Both the position numbers and the translations under genes were made by a program. From Latrodectus hesperus (lineage: Eukaryota; Arthropoda; Arachnida; Araneae; Theridiidae), in NCBI GenBank assembly GCA_037975125.1, contig CM075862.1:10356444-10420443 (forward strand): 64,000 nucleotides of DNA, in the 5' to 3' direction. The notes beneath the pieces were generated by a model. The model was not told the DNA's origin, ran no database searches, and worked only from the letters and a program-made list of their open reading frames with translations. Shown here piece after piece: positions 23,424 through 38,320 of this stretch (positions are counted from its first letter, which is position 1; each line of letters begins with the position of its first letter).

Positions 23424-23435
23424 TTTATATATGTG

Positions 23436-23860
23436 CTAATCTTAATTAAATTTCTTTATGTAAGTGAATTTATTTAAAGTAAGCTACGCACATTTCCAAA
23501 GCAAACGCTTTAACCAACTTTTGATAGCAGTATTAATAAATGTATAAATTATTAAATAATTAATAAAAATAATAAATTATTAATAAATTTATAGTTCTAA
23601 GCAGTATAAGATGTTTTTAAAAATTAAAAAACGTATAAAAAATGAATTCTCAAATAGTATTATTATAAATTTCCAAGGCTAGATATTTTTTCTAGCTGAA
23701 AAGTCTTCTATACATAAATTCATTACTTTATTTTTCAGAACCAAATTTTAATCAACACCATAAGGAATGTCCATCATTATTTACTTTATTAAATATACCT
23801 TACGATTAAATAGTTACCAGACGGCCTCAATGAAAAATCGTTTTTTAATATTCTCACGTG
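23436..23860. other. AT-rich DNA, nothing seen
   Basis: Runs of TAATAAAT and similar words; no gene or repeat boundary. Confidence 0.5.
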
Positions 23861-23864
23861 TACG

Positions 23865-24190
23865 ATATTCTACGGGCCACTGAATCATGCACACACCTCC
23901 TGTTGTGACTTCTTTGTTAAATTAGGGGCTGTCATCTGCTTTATTAAAACAGATGAAGGTCAAGATCCTTTTATTTATGATCGTTAAAAACTGCACTTTT
24001 ATAAATATCCAATCATTCCCCCAACCCCTTTTCCAGTCACGAGAACGATTCAAATGGCTCCCATTTATGGAGGCCGTTCTCAATACCACCATCATAAATA
24101 ACGTTTTTCCTGCATTTTTAGAATCTTTGCGTTTGATCCATCCCTTCAGCTGTGCGCTCCTCGTTAAAACCTCTGAAGTTTAATAAACTT
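23865..24190. promoter_or_regulatory. possible regulatory island with a perfect CArG box
   Basis: CCATTTATGG at 24061-24070 matches the SRF/MADS CArG consensus exactly and sits in a partial dyad (CTCC to GGAG). The surrounding 300 bp are less AT-rich and include CACGTGT near 23857 and a pyrimidine tract ending CCCCTTTTCCAG near 24036. The frame after that acceptor-like site is open for about 48 codons to 24182 but matches nothing I know. Regulatory DNA or an unrecognised terminal exon are both possible. Confidence 0.25.
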
Positions 24191-26010
24191 CAATAATAAT
24201 GATAATGGAAAGAATAATTCTCGCTTAGCTCTTTTAAGCTTGTATTATTTCTCATTTTCAAAAATGGGGAAAGAAGAGGGTCATATACAAGTGGGGAAAT
24301 TATCCTAACGAAATGGAATTTTACTTTGCAAGGAATGCTTTGTGTGACATAAGCGATTAAAAATGTTGAATCGTTTGCGTTATGAAAAACGCTCGGATGT
24401 TGTTATTGATACATTTTTATAGATTTAGCTTGTGTCCGAAGGTACTTTATTTAAGCTATTTATCATTTCGTCAAAATATGTTCGCTGAACGATTATCTAA
24501 AAGCTAATTTTTATGACTGGGTTCATTGAATGAAAAGTTAAATCTATCCTTGAATACACTTCTTAATTGAGGATACTTTGCTTATATTTGTTGAGTTATG
24601 TTTAAAAATATCTTGTCAAACTAATTTTCTTCCTCTATATTTTAAGGTAAATGATACAGAGAAAATGTTTAATTACTAAAAATAGTTTTAAAAGTTAGGA
24701 ATCAAATATAGTTTCTGTTACATTTATATTTAATTCATTGAAATATTATTTTAAGTACATAATTTTATTTAATTGACTTACGTTATGGAATATATTTATA
24801 AATAATCTTTTAAAGTCCTTAAAACTCTCGAAAAAAATGACACTTTTGGTTATCAAATCTTAAAATTTTACAATAAATTTAAAATTTTGAATCTATTTAT
24901 TTCATAAAATTATATCAAAATGTGAAATAATATTGATATTATTATTTAAAAATTAATTCTACATTCAAAATAAGATTTTAGAGATTTCTTGATAATAATA
25001 CCATTAAAACTTGAACAGTATCATGCCCTCCAAAGTTGTAATTAATAACGTTTTGCTTTCACATCAACCATGCCTAGAAAAAACATGAATTAAAAAATAT
25101 GTAAATATCACAAAATATTATAATTTGAAGCCAAATACAAAGCTAATTATATTAATATATCACGAAAAAATAAATTTACAAAGCATATTTCTAAAGGAGG
25201 TAATAATAATGAGACAATTAGCGTTTGTTATAGTAATCATAAATTACAGAAATATTCAACAGTAATATTACAAGCATTTTGATGAATTCATCTGCAGTAA
25301 AATACAGAGAATTCACACACACACACACACAAAATCTAATTATAAATAGAATTCACAAAACCTGGTAATTTGACTCCTTGATATAATGCCGAGTGTTTAT
25401 TTATTCGTAAGGGAAAAGAGCTTAACAGTACACGAAATAAATCATTCTAATAAACTAATTTACAATTATTAATTGTTTGATAGTTATTGTAAATGAAATA
25501 ATCCTTATAATTTTCATTTTTATATAATTAATACCTTAGATTATAATACATAGCATTATGACAGCAAAACTATTCTATATGGATAATTTTATTGATGTAT
25601 TTAAGGACAATTAATGTATCGATGAATAATTATTTTAATTTTTATGATATGGAGAATATCGATAAAATTGGTGTACATAGTAACTGCTAACAATATATTC
25701 AAGAACAATTAATAGAGTAATTAGAGTAATTAATTATTTTAAATGAAATAATTGTTAATATTATTTAAAGTTTCAAAACTATAAAGAATAAGTTCATAAT
25801 ATAAAATTTGATCCTATTAAGGATCAAAATGGATTAAGGAAATGCTATGATCATATATTCTATAACAATTAAAAAAATTGATTCAATCATAAAATTTCAT
25901 CATTTATTGATTATTGTTATTTGAAACTTTGCTCTCGTGACTTGTTTTTAGTTCATAAAAAAGAAATATTATATAATAAAATTAATTACATTAAAGCTCT
26001 TTGATGTAAG
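24191..26010. other. AT-rich DNA with a short (CA)n tract, no gene seen
   Basis: Unique A/T-rich sequence. A (CA)n run of about nine units lies at 25315-25331. No other feature was found. Confidence 0.5.
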
Positions 26011-26021
26011 GATTGCTAATA

Positions 26022-26300
26022 ATGTATATCGGAACAATAATTTGTTTTATACATTTTGCTGAATCTCAAATTATTGATCATTTGAGTAAAATTCATATTT
26101 CAAGCAAACGATGTTTTGCTAGTTTCGCAAAGGAGAAAATCAGGAAAATTTCCAAAAATACTTATGCTAATGTATGTGAATGCGGAAAGAAATTCAACTT
26201 CCGTAAACTATTCTTCAAATATTGCAAAGATCTATGCTATCTTAGAAGAATATTATTTCCCATGTTCCATTTTTGGATGATATTATACATCACAAATTGA
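26022..26300 (+). other. unassigned small open frame with signal-peptide-like start
   Basis: ATG at 26022 opens a 92-codon frame starting MYIGTIICFIHFAESQ, which is hydrophobic and could be a signal peptide, followed by a Lys/Phe-rich part with six cysteines (for example NVCECGKKFNFRKLF). The CxCGKKF word also recalls a degenerate C2H2 zinc finger, so two readings compete. Base use is as AT-rich as the flanks and no promoter or poly(A) signal is obvious. It may be chance. Confidence 0.15.
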
Positions 26301-28440
26301 GAAGAAAAACTAATTTGATTAATGAAATATTATGTTAACATTTAAACATTGTTGCTAAATGAAATTTCTTATATGTCAATATATCTATCAAAGCTGCTAT
26401 AAATAGTACAAAAAGTCTGCTCCAAAAACCTAAAAATTGATGTTTGATTTATAGTGATGTGTACTGCTTCATTTTATGTTAAATTATATCGAATATATAT
26501 ATTCTGATACAAAATAATAAGTGAAGCGCTGTACATCACCATAAATCACTTCAATAAAAAAGATGAAAAATTATTTTTACCATAAAATAATTTTTCATAT
26601 TTTTTCTACATTTTTTCCGAATTTGAAAATTAAGGCTGAGAACTTTGGCATAAAAACAGCCAATCTAAACACATATTGTATCTACTCTATGCAGTCTTCA
26701 AGCAAATTCTAAATTTAAATTTTGTCTTTCATGAATTTATAAATATTTCATAATTAATTTAACGAATATATTAGATTATTACATGATAAATTTTAAAATA
26801 AGCTTTTATAAAAGTAGTATCTCACGTTTATTATTCTTCTGTTTCATTTATAAAAATGTTTTTATTGATTCCAAGTTAATTATGCCCAAAATATTATTCG
26901 CCAAAACATTTCCGACAAACAAAAAACGGAAAAACAATGTTGTAACTTTCCTCTTTAATCAATATTCTTATATCCTCTTATTAATCTTTTAAATTATTCG
27001 CTTGTAAATATCCGTTTATATTTTAAAGTAATTGTTTTAGAAAGGAAAAATATATTTATTATCCGTAAATGACATACGGAGAATGGGAAAGTACAATTTT
27101 TTTTTAAAAAATGATATTCCATTTTTAAATTGAAGGAAATAATATTTAAAAATGATGTACTAGTTTTAAAACAGTTGAACAATTATTTCTTAGGTGAGAC
27201 GTCCGGCAATAAAGCCGTCATGTCAAATGAGACACTCAACAAACTTGGCGTACTGATTGATAAAATGTTTGCGCTGCCAAATGTTGCTCACAAATTCATC
27301 TCAAAAGAAAAATCAAAACAAGAAAAACAGTGATTCTCCATTAGAACTTTAACAAATGAAAGCAAAGGCAAACGAAATGTAGAGGAAACTAAAAAAGAAA
27401 GAATGGAGAGAACAACAGATCGCACATTAACTACCTCTACTTTCTCCACCAGAGGTCACTATCGTCCTTCCACTAATGTGTTTCTCCTTTGCCCTCAGAA
27501 ACAAAAGCTTTTAAATGCATATCCAATTAATGAGGCACCACACGAGGAAAAAGAACAACTAATTGCGAGTTGTATAAAACTTAATTGCTGTAGGTAACAT
27601 TTTTATTCCATATAAAGTAAACTTTAGGTAGAGAACATTTTCATTATTTTTGTACGTCCGAAGCTCTTTTGTTCGAAACGATTTTAGACTTGGAGAACAA
27701 AGTTTAAAATAATTATTTAGTCGGTGTAATTTGGTTCTTGCTGTTCGTACGCATCACTGACTTGGCTTCTGGTGTAGAATTTTTTTATTTTATTTATTCA
27801 TGTATTTTTTTTTTTAGAAAAAATATTTTGTTGTTTTCTTTCCCAAAATATAAATAAATTTAGAGAATGCAAATAATAACTTTGTATTTGACAACTTTTA
27901 ATTATACTAAGTAGAGGTAGTCACACTTGAGTTTAAATAGATTTATATCGATTTATTTCTTTCTTATGCAGATTATAGAACAACATAATGGTTGTAGATA
28001 CAACAGAAATTTAAAAGTATTTAAAATCAAGGGAAATATATTTTGACAAGAATCTGTGTATTTTTATTTTGACCTTCACATCTCTATGAAATGCTAAGTG
28101 GTCTATCGATGATAATTTGCCTTCTGAAAATCAAGATTTTATCGTTTTAATATACAATAACTAATTCATCACCAATTTTTCTCTCATCAACTTATTTCTT
28201 TCTGAGTTTTTCTTCTCAATCCTGTATATATTAATATTTTCCCTTCCAAATCGACATCATTATTTAGGGTTATTATAAAGAGCAAAAGATGAAATAAAAT
28301 TCATACTAGGAAAACTAGTATCCTCTAACTTGTTTACATGAGAAATGTGTCGTGAATATGAATTCTTTTAGCTTAATTTTTATAAGAAGTCACTAATGGT
28401 TGAATATTTTTGGTAGCTAAATAAATAACTTAAATTTTGT
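26301..28440. other. intergenic DNA, a slightly lower-AT patch at 27.19-27.56 kb
   Basis: Mostly AT-rich. Around 27193 the sequence TTTCTTAG|GTGAGACG joins an acceptor-like and a donor-like site with no bases between, as in recursive splice sites. The 200-400 bp after it are less AT-rich and contain short open frames (27.2-27.6 kb) without recognisable products. Confidence 0.35.
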
Positions 28441-28446
28441 CTTCAA

Positions 28447-28686
28447 TCAATTTTCCATTAATGCAATTCCGAAATCACATGCTCCGCCACTTTGATAATT
28501 ATGGTCGTCTGTATGTGTTTCATTCTCATTTCTATCTGGAGTTCTTCCAGTGGTTTTAAATAAACTTTTAGCTGTACATCCCAGTTTAAATTGTATTTGT
28601 GTAAGAAAAGTGACTACAGAGAGACAGACTAAAATCACGAATATATTAAAATTTTCCCACATCTCACATGTGCTTATTAATAACAT
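28447..28686 (-). CDS. candidate small secreted protein, unrecognised
   Basis: The minus strand has ATG at 28686 and a second in-frame ATG at 28662, ending with TGA at 28447-28449. From the second ATG the product starts MWENFNIFVILVCLSVV, a good signal-peptide pattern of a short polar start then a hydrophobic core. A mature part of about 50 residues follows, polar and acidic (TPDRNENETHTDDHNYQ), with one Cys near each end (LGCTAK and GGACDFG). Codon content is more balanced than neighbouring sequence. It could be a tiny secreted peptide, one exon of a larger gene, or chance. No intron signals or family match are visible. Confidence 0.3.
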   Translation of the reverse strand: MLLISTCEMWENFNIFVILVCLSVVTFLTQIQFKLGCTAKSLFKTTGRTPDRNENETHTDDHNYQSGGACDFGIALMEN

Positions 28687-28846
28687 AATAACTACTATAA
28701 ATTTAATCTATATTTCCAAATTTCATTTTTCTTAATTTTGGTATAAAAAAATGGGAATTTTTGTATTGAAATTATATAACAGGTTAAAAAGAAGTAGAGA
28801 CTTATAATTATTTTATATTTTATATATCTATTGTATTTATATACTA

Positions 28847-29131
28847 GCCGCCCTCCCTGTCTAGTAGTCAGAGTCCCTGACTACGGATAGGGTGGTCCCG
28901 GGTTCGAATCCCGGTTCGGGCTTGGATGTACTTTTTCTCTCTCTATCTATCCTGTCTTTGTCCTTTCCTTGCATGAATGAGATGTGAATGGTTGCCTGCC
29001 CTATAAACGGGTTCCTATGGCATGTGTGTACTGAGGAAGTCGGACTCCACACCTAAATAGGGTTCAGTTGGAAAAGTGGAGCAGCGCACCCCATATTGCC
29101 AGCCTAGCTGGAACACGACAAAAATAACAAC
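28847..29131 (+). mobile_element. SINE family C, short form, intact, with 12-bp target duplication
   Basis: The head has TCTAGTAGTCAGAG (28860-28873) and the B box GGTTCGAATCC (28901-28911), similar to tRNA-Glu/Asp/Gly type genes. The body contains CTCTCTATCTATCCTGTC and GGTTCAGTTGGAAAAGTGG, and the tail is AAAAATAACAAC. ATTTATATACTA is repeated exactly at 28835-28846 and 29132-29143. The element therefore ends at the AAC-rich tail, whereas the copies at 21.93 and 50.74 kb continue about 250 bp further. Confidence 0.93.
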
Positions 29132-29143
29132 ATTTATATACTA

Positions 29144-31105
29144 CACTGAATTCACTCTATATATAAGCAACCAAATCTATATCTAAAATAAAAGGGTATT
29201 GTACTAGTAAAATCGTGGAGTATTATGTCATTAAAAACCCTAATGATCTCTTACTTTAGAAAAATATTTTCTTAAAAAATATCTGTTTCCTTAAAAAAAT
29301 AGTTAACTATATATGTTGATGCTTTAACAAGTTGATAAATTATCATTACCATTAGTGCAGAGAAATATTCACCAACTTCAATTATTCGTTAACTATTTAC
29401 TGTATCAGCTACTACGTTTACGAAAATGGTACTCATTACGTTAATTCTGTTAGTTAAGAGACAAATGAATCGTTTTGATAGTATGTTATATAAAGGGAAA
29501 TTTGTCGATTCGTTTCTACATTAACAACTAATTGAACCATTGTCAATACGAAGCAATCTTCTGGCTTCTGTTTATTTCCTAATTACTTGACAACTCATTG
29601 TAGTACTAGTAATGTAAAAGTAAATAAATATTAAAGTGCGTATCGTTGTATTAATGACTAGTAAAAATAATTTGTTGAGAAAATAACATTCTTAATTTAA
29701 TTAAATTTTGCTAGATAAGAAATAAACAATTATTAATTATAAATAATATTTTTTATTAAGAACCTAAACGACATAATATTATCTTAACGGTTAAAAATAT
29801 ATTACAAATACTAACATTAACTCTTAATATAACAAAGTGAAAAATTTCTTAAACTTAAACGGAGAATCAAGCTAACCGTAAAAACATTAGTAAATGATAA
29901 TCTACATTTAACATCTCATTTTTTAAAGAATAAAAATTTTATTTAAAAAAATGAGGAGTTAAGAAAATAATTTTTCAACAAAAGTGATACAGATTTTCTG
30001 TCATTAATATTGAATTTATTATTTTTCTTAAAAAATATGATTTGTTTCACTACATCCAAAAGAAGTTGAATATAGATACTTGTTGTAAATACTCTGAGTT
30101 TGAATCATGGTTCTATTTATGATTAATGATGGATCCATAGTTACTGTGATCTTGTTTGAATTAATTTGGAAACACCCCAAATCCTAGGCAGCTATAACAT
30201 CAAAATGTACTATAATCTTTTTTGTGATGTATTCCTCTATTGATTGCAAAATAATTGAAAGAAATGCAGAAATCAATTCCATTCCGTACTTCATCATTGT
30301 AAAGTGTGCCCAAGAGATGGCGCTGTTGTTGTTTCAAATTACACAATCTTGGATTTTATACAACCGCCTATAATTTAAAATATTTTCCTAGCAAAAACTT
30401 AAATAAGATTTTGCAGAAATAAGAATGCAAAGCTTTCATATATTTGGAAAGAGACCATAATCTTAACATACTTGCTAATAATCTGAAAAGCTTTCTCAAA
30501 TTTTGATTTTTTTTTATTAAAATTTCTAAATTTCTAAGTGATAAAGTGTGCTTAATTTCTTTCAGGTTTGCCAAAGGAAGTAGAATTGCTTTATAAGCAT
30601 CAATTCTTATTCTAATTACATCACAATTTGAAGAGAAAGAGACTTAATTTTCTATAAAACAGATAATTATTCCATGTTATAAGCCATAAAATTCATGAGT
30701 GTATAATTTCCTTGCATCCATTTCTTTTCGCTCTTTTGGGGAGCAGAAACTTTCCAGTTTTTCAGAATAATGAAAAAAATGTATGCTTAATTTAGTTAGA
30801 ATACATCAAAGTCATCTGGAAACCAATAACATTTCCTCTATTCATCGGACGATTAATCTCTTTAGGAATCTAAAAATAGATATATTCAATACGTTGTAAA
30901 GATAAGAAAACGCGTGATTCGAATTTTGTTAGGTATTTGTATACCATACACCTTTTTCTTTCCTATTGCCACAAACACAAGATTGTATCTTACAATTTTG
31001 AAAAAGAGAACCAGCAAATTTTCAGGTTCTTTTAGACATCAAGAAACACATACATAGACTCAATAATTCAAATAAATAAAAAAATAAGGAAATGTATGTA
31101 CATAC
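29144..31105. other. AT-rich DNA, one CTCF-like core, no gene seen
   Basis: Unique sequence. AGATGGCGCT occurs at 30315-30324. No open frame or repeat end was recognised. Confidence 0.45.
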
Positions 31106-31109
31106 ATAC

Positions 31110-31356
<247 letters not shown>

Positions 31357-31360
31357 AAAT

Positions 31361-35555
<4,195 letters not shown>

Positions 35556-35735
35556 TTGTTTGTTGCTCAACAATAAATTTCTACGCACTATGGCTAATAA
35601 GAACGGTATCTTCAGTTTACCATGAATTTTGATTCATTACAAATATCCATGCCATTTTTGGGACTCTAACCCACAAACTGTTGAACCGAAAACTCAATTG
35701 CTAACTGTTCGAGTGCCAGCTTGACATGGTGTAAG
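35556..35735 (-). mobile_element. SINE family A, diverged copy
   Basis: The minus strand reads AAGCTGGCACTCGAACAG, then GGTTCAACAGTTTGTGGGTT and GCATGGATATTTG, and ends at TGAGCAACAAACAAACCAAA. It aligns from head to tail with the family-A copy at 6297-6474. Many substitutions, including in the B box, show it is older. No flanking duplication is recognisable. Confidence 0.7.
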
Positions 35736-36735
35736 AAGAGATACGTGGCAATTAGGAACATGGTGGCCTTGAAATTAAACGGCTAAAATTTTGTGTTTAG
35801 TCGCTGCATTGTGCTCAAATTTTTGGATAGGAACTTCCTAGATGAACTCATTTCTGTAGATGCTTAACCTGCTTCACTACATAATAGTGCCACGAAAAGT
35901 GCTAAAATTATGATTCTAAAACGCTGAATTACTTTGAAGCACTGTTGAAAATAAATATAATGAATCCGTCTCCATTTATATTGGCTTTGACGAAATCGTT
36001 CCATTTAATTGGTTGCCATATTCACAGTAATGAATAATGTGATGATTGTTTCGTCATTCCTTGTGAATTATAGAAAGTATACACGCAGCCACCTTTTTCA
36101 CAGTCCCTACAATTTTAACTTTTTTTATTAGTAGCTTAAAAGAAACAAGCCTTTTGAAAAACTAGCAGTTATGCTTATTAAACTATATCCGATTACCTAA
36201 ATTGTACTTAAAATTATCGTATTCTGTAATGATAAGTTTCTTTAAGTTAAATTGAGTCAAAGAAAATGATGGGTATCTGTGTATGTTCCTTTAACGCTTG
36301 TGTGAAATTAAAGTAACTGATTTGAAATATCTGTGCTGTTTCCTTTGCTTCTCAAGTGTACGATGAATGCTTACTAAAGCATTTGTTACGGATAAATAAT
36401 TTCAATCTCAATATTACTTCGAATAAAATAGTGTCAAGTATTGGAGTTGATAAATGATGTTTAATAATAATTACAAAGTGTATCTTTTTATTCAACATTA
36501 TATACACGCATGATTTATGTTTATTGAATAAAATTTTTGCAATTCATTTTCCATAAATCAAAGCATAAAATAAATTTATCTTTTATCGTATCATCAATAT
36601 GCTCGTGGATAAGCAAGAATGCTTTTTATGAGAAGAAAAAAATCGATGTCTAGAAAATAATTTTAGCAACAAATAACACACATTGATTTCATTAATTTCT
36701 CCATTGATATACAAATTAAAATCAAAATAAATTTT
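35736..36735. other. unique DNA, no gene seen
   Basis: No repeat end or supported frame in this stretch. Confidence 0.5.
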
Positions 36736-36740
36736 TCAAA

Positions 36741-36925
36741 CATTAAAAGCAAAGGCAAGTAAAAAAAAGTGGTATGTTTTACAGCACTTATAATGCAATC
36801 CCTGAAAAATGTTGTAATTTTTCACACATGAAAAACATTAAACGCAAAAGTTAGGCAAATAAAAAAATGGTATGTTTAACAACAGTTATAAGGCAATCCC
36901 TAAATAATATAGCACATGAGAAAGA
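36741..36925. repeat. degenerate tandem duplication, unit about 95 bp
   Basis: Unit 1 (36741-36835) and unit 2 (from 36836) both start CATTAAA-GCAAA and share TGGTATGTTT, a TTATAA-GCAATCCCT word and CACATGA in the same order. The copies have diverged by substitutions and small indels. Confidence 0.75.
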
Positions 36926-37860
36926 TAAAAAAATTGACATAAAATATTTGACTCATGGGGAAGCTTTGAATTGGAATATTCAATGATATTTTCAAGATGG
37001 ATGAATTTTGATTCTAATGATTTTTCTCCTATTCTACAAGGAACTTAGATTAAAGAAAACTTATAAAACTGTTGTTTTACAAGAATCCCTTTATATTTTG
37101 ACTTATTATCTTAAGATTTATCTTTAATATTATTATATAAGATAATGTATCGCCTCATTTACAGTATTTTTGCAATTCGCTTAACGTGACTGGGACCGCA
37201 AGATACATAAATGACTGTCTGCAAATCAAAGGACCAAAACAGCTTCATGATAAAAAGCAGAGGTCAAGAGATATCGAGTTTGATATCCAACCCGGTAAAG
37301 ACATTAGTGATGAAAAGAGGTACACATAATAAAAGTTTCATCTAATCAAATGTACCTCTCCTATGCGGCGAAGGAAAAAATAGCTGGGTTGTCAACTTTC
37401 TCTTTATCGCAAAATGAGAAGGAAGACAATTTTCACAAAATGATGTATATTTTAGCGTGTAATTTTTCTTCAATAAATACTGATGAGGAAAATAGATAAA
37501 AATGTAGGATTCAATTTCATAATGTTATTGATTTAGGATAAAAATAATTAAGAGCAAATTAATTTAGAAAATAAATTTTTAAATGATTTCTAATTTTTAA
37601 TGGGAAATAAAGTTCCTTATTTATATTGATGATAAATTATACAAAGATTTAATTACTTAACGACCATGCTATGTCATTGTTTCTAACATAAATCTCTCAC
37701 GAATATTAACTTGCATAAAAATTTATAAATATTAACAAACTACAGAATTAAGTTTACAATTTTATTTAAAAAAAAGAACTATATAAAAGAAATCAACAAA
37801 TTATTTTTGAGAAGGACAGCAATATATCTTTGAGGAAAACAAAAGTTATCCTTCATCGAA
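36926..37860. other. AT-rich DNA with one lower-AT patch, no gene seen
   Basis: The patch at 37.19-37.34 kb (around TGACTGGGACCGCAAG and ATATCCAACCCGG) looks different from its surroundings and may be an old repeat, but I cannot place it in a family. Confidence 0.4.
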
Positions 37861-37864
37861 ATCA

Positions 37865-38320
37865 GATTTTATTCTAAGTGTAGAGAGAACCCTTTCTTTG
37901 AAGCAAACGACATTCTAAAGCAAGAAGGGGAAAAAAATGGCGATAAATTCGAAAACAGAGAGAGAGAGGGCGCTGCGATTTAAAAAAGTTCACGGAGTGG
38001 AGTAAAGTTAATGTTCGTTCTCGAGTTGAGAAGTTTATAATCCGCTTATGCGATCGCAAAACTTTCCCATAGTTTTATTTTTTCTGACGAACAAAAGTAA
38101 GCAAAAAGATGGAATCCTATACTTGTTGAAAGGCATTTGGAATTATGAGCGCGACAGAGAGATATCGGGCATGTTCATTCCTAGTTAGTTTTCCATCACT
38201 TTTTGCCACATTCTAGTTTGGCTTGCTTGTTAAGAATTGCGTTTTGATTGGGGATGAAGTTCTAAAATGACGCGTCGTCACCTCCCTCACCAAGATTCCA
38301 GACGTTGTTGCTTCAAGCCT
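37865..38320. promoter_or_regulatory. possible regulatory island with a CTCF-like core
   Basis: A lower-AT block with AGAGGGCGCTG (37965-37975, CTCF-core-like), the palindrome TGCGATCGCA near 38047 and ACGCGTCGTC near 38270. Open frames on both strands here are short and unrecognised. Regulatory use is only suggested by composition and motifs. Confidence 0.25.
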
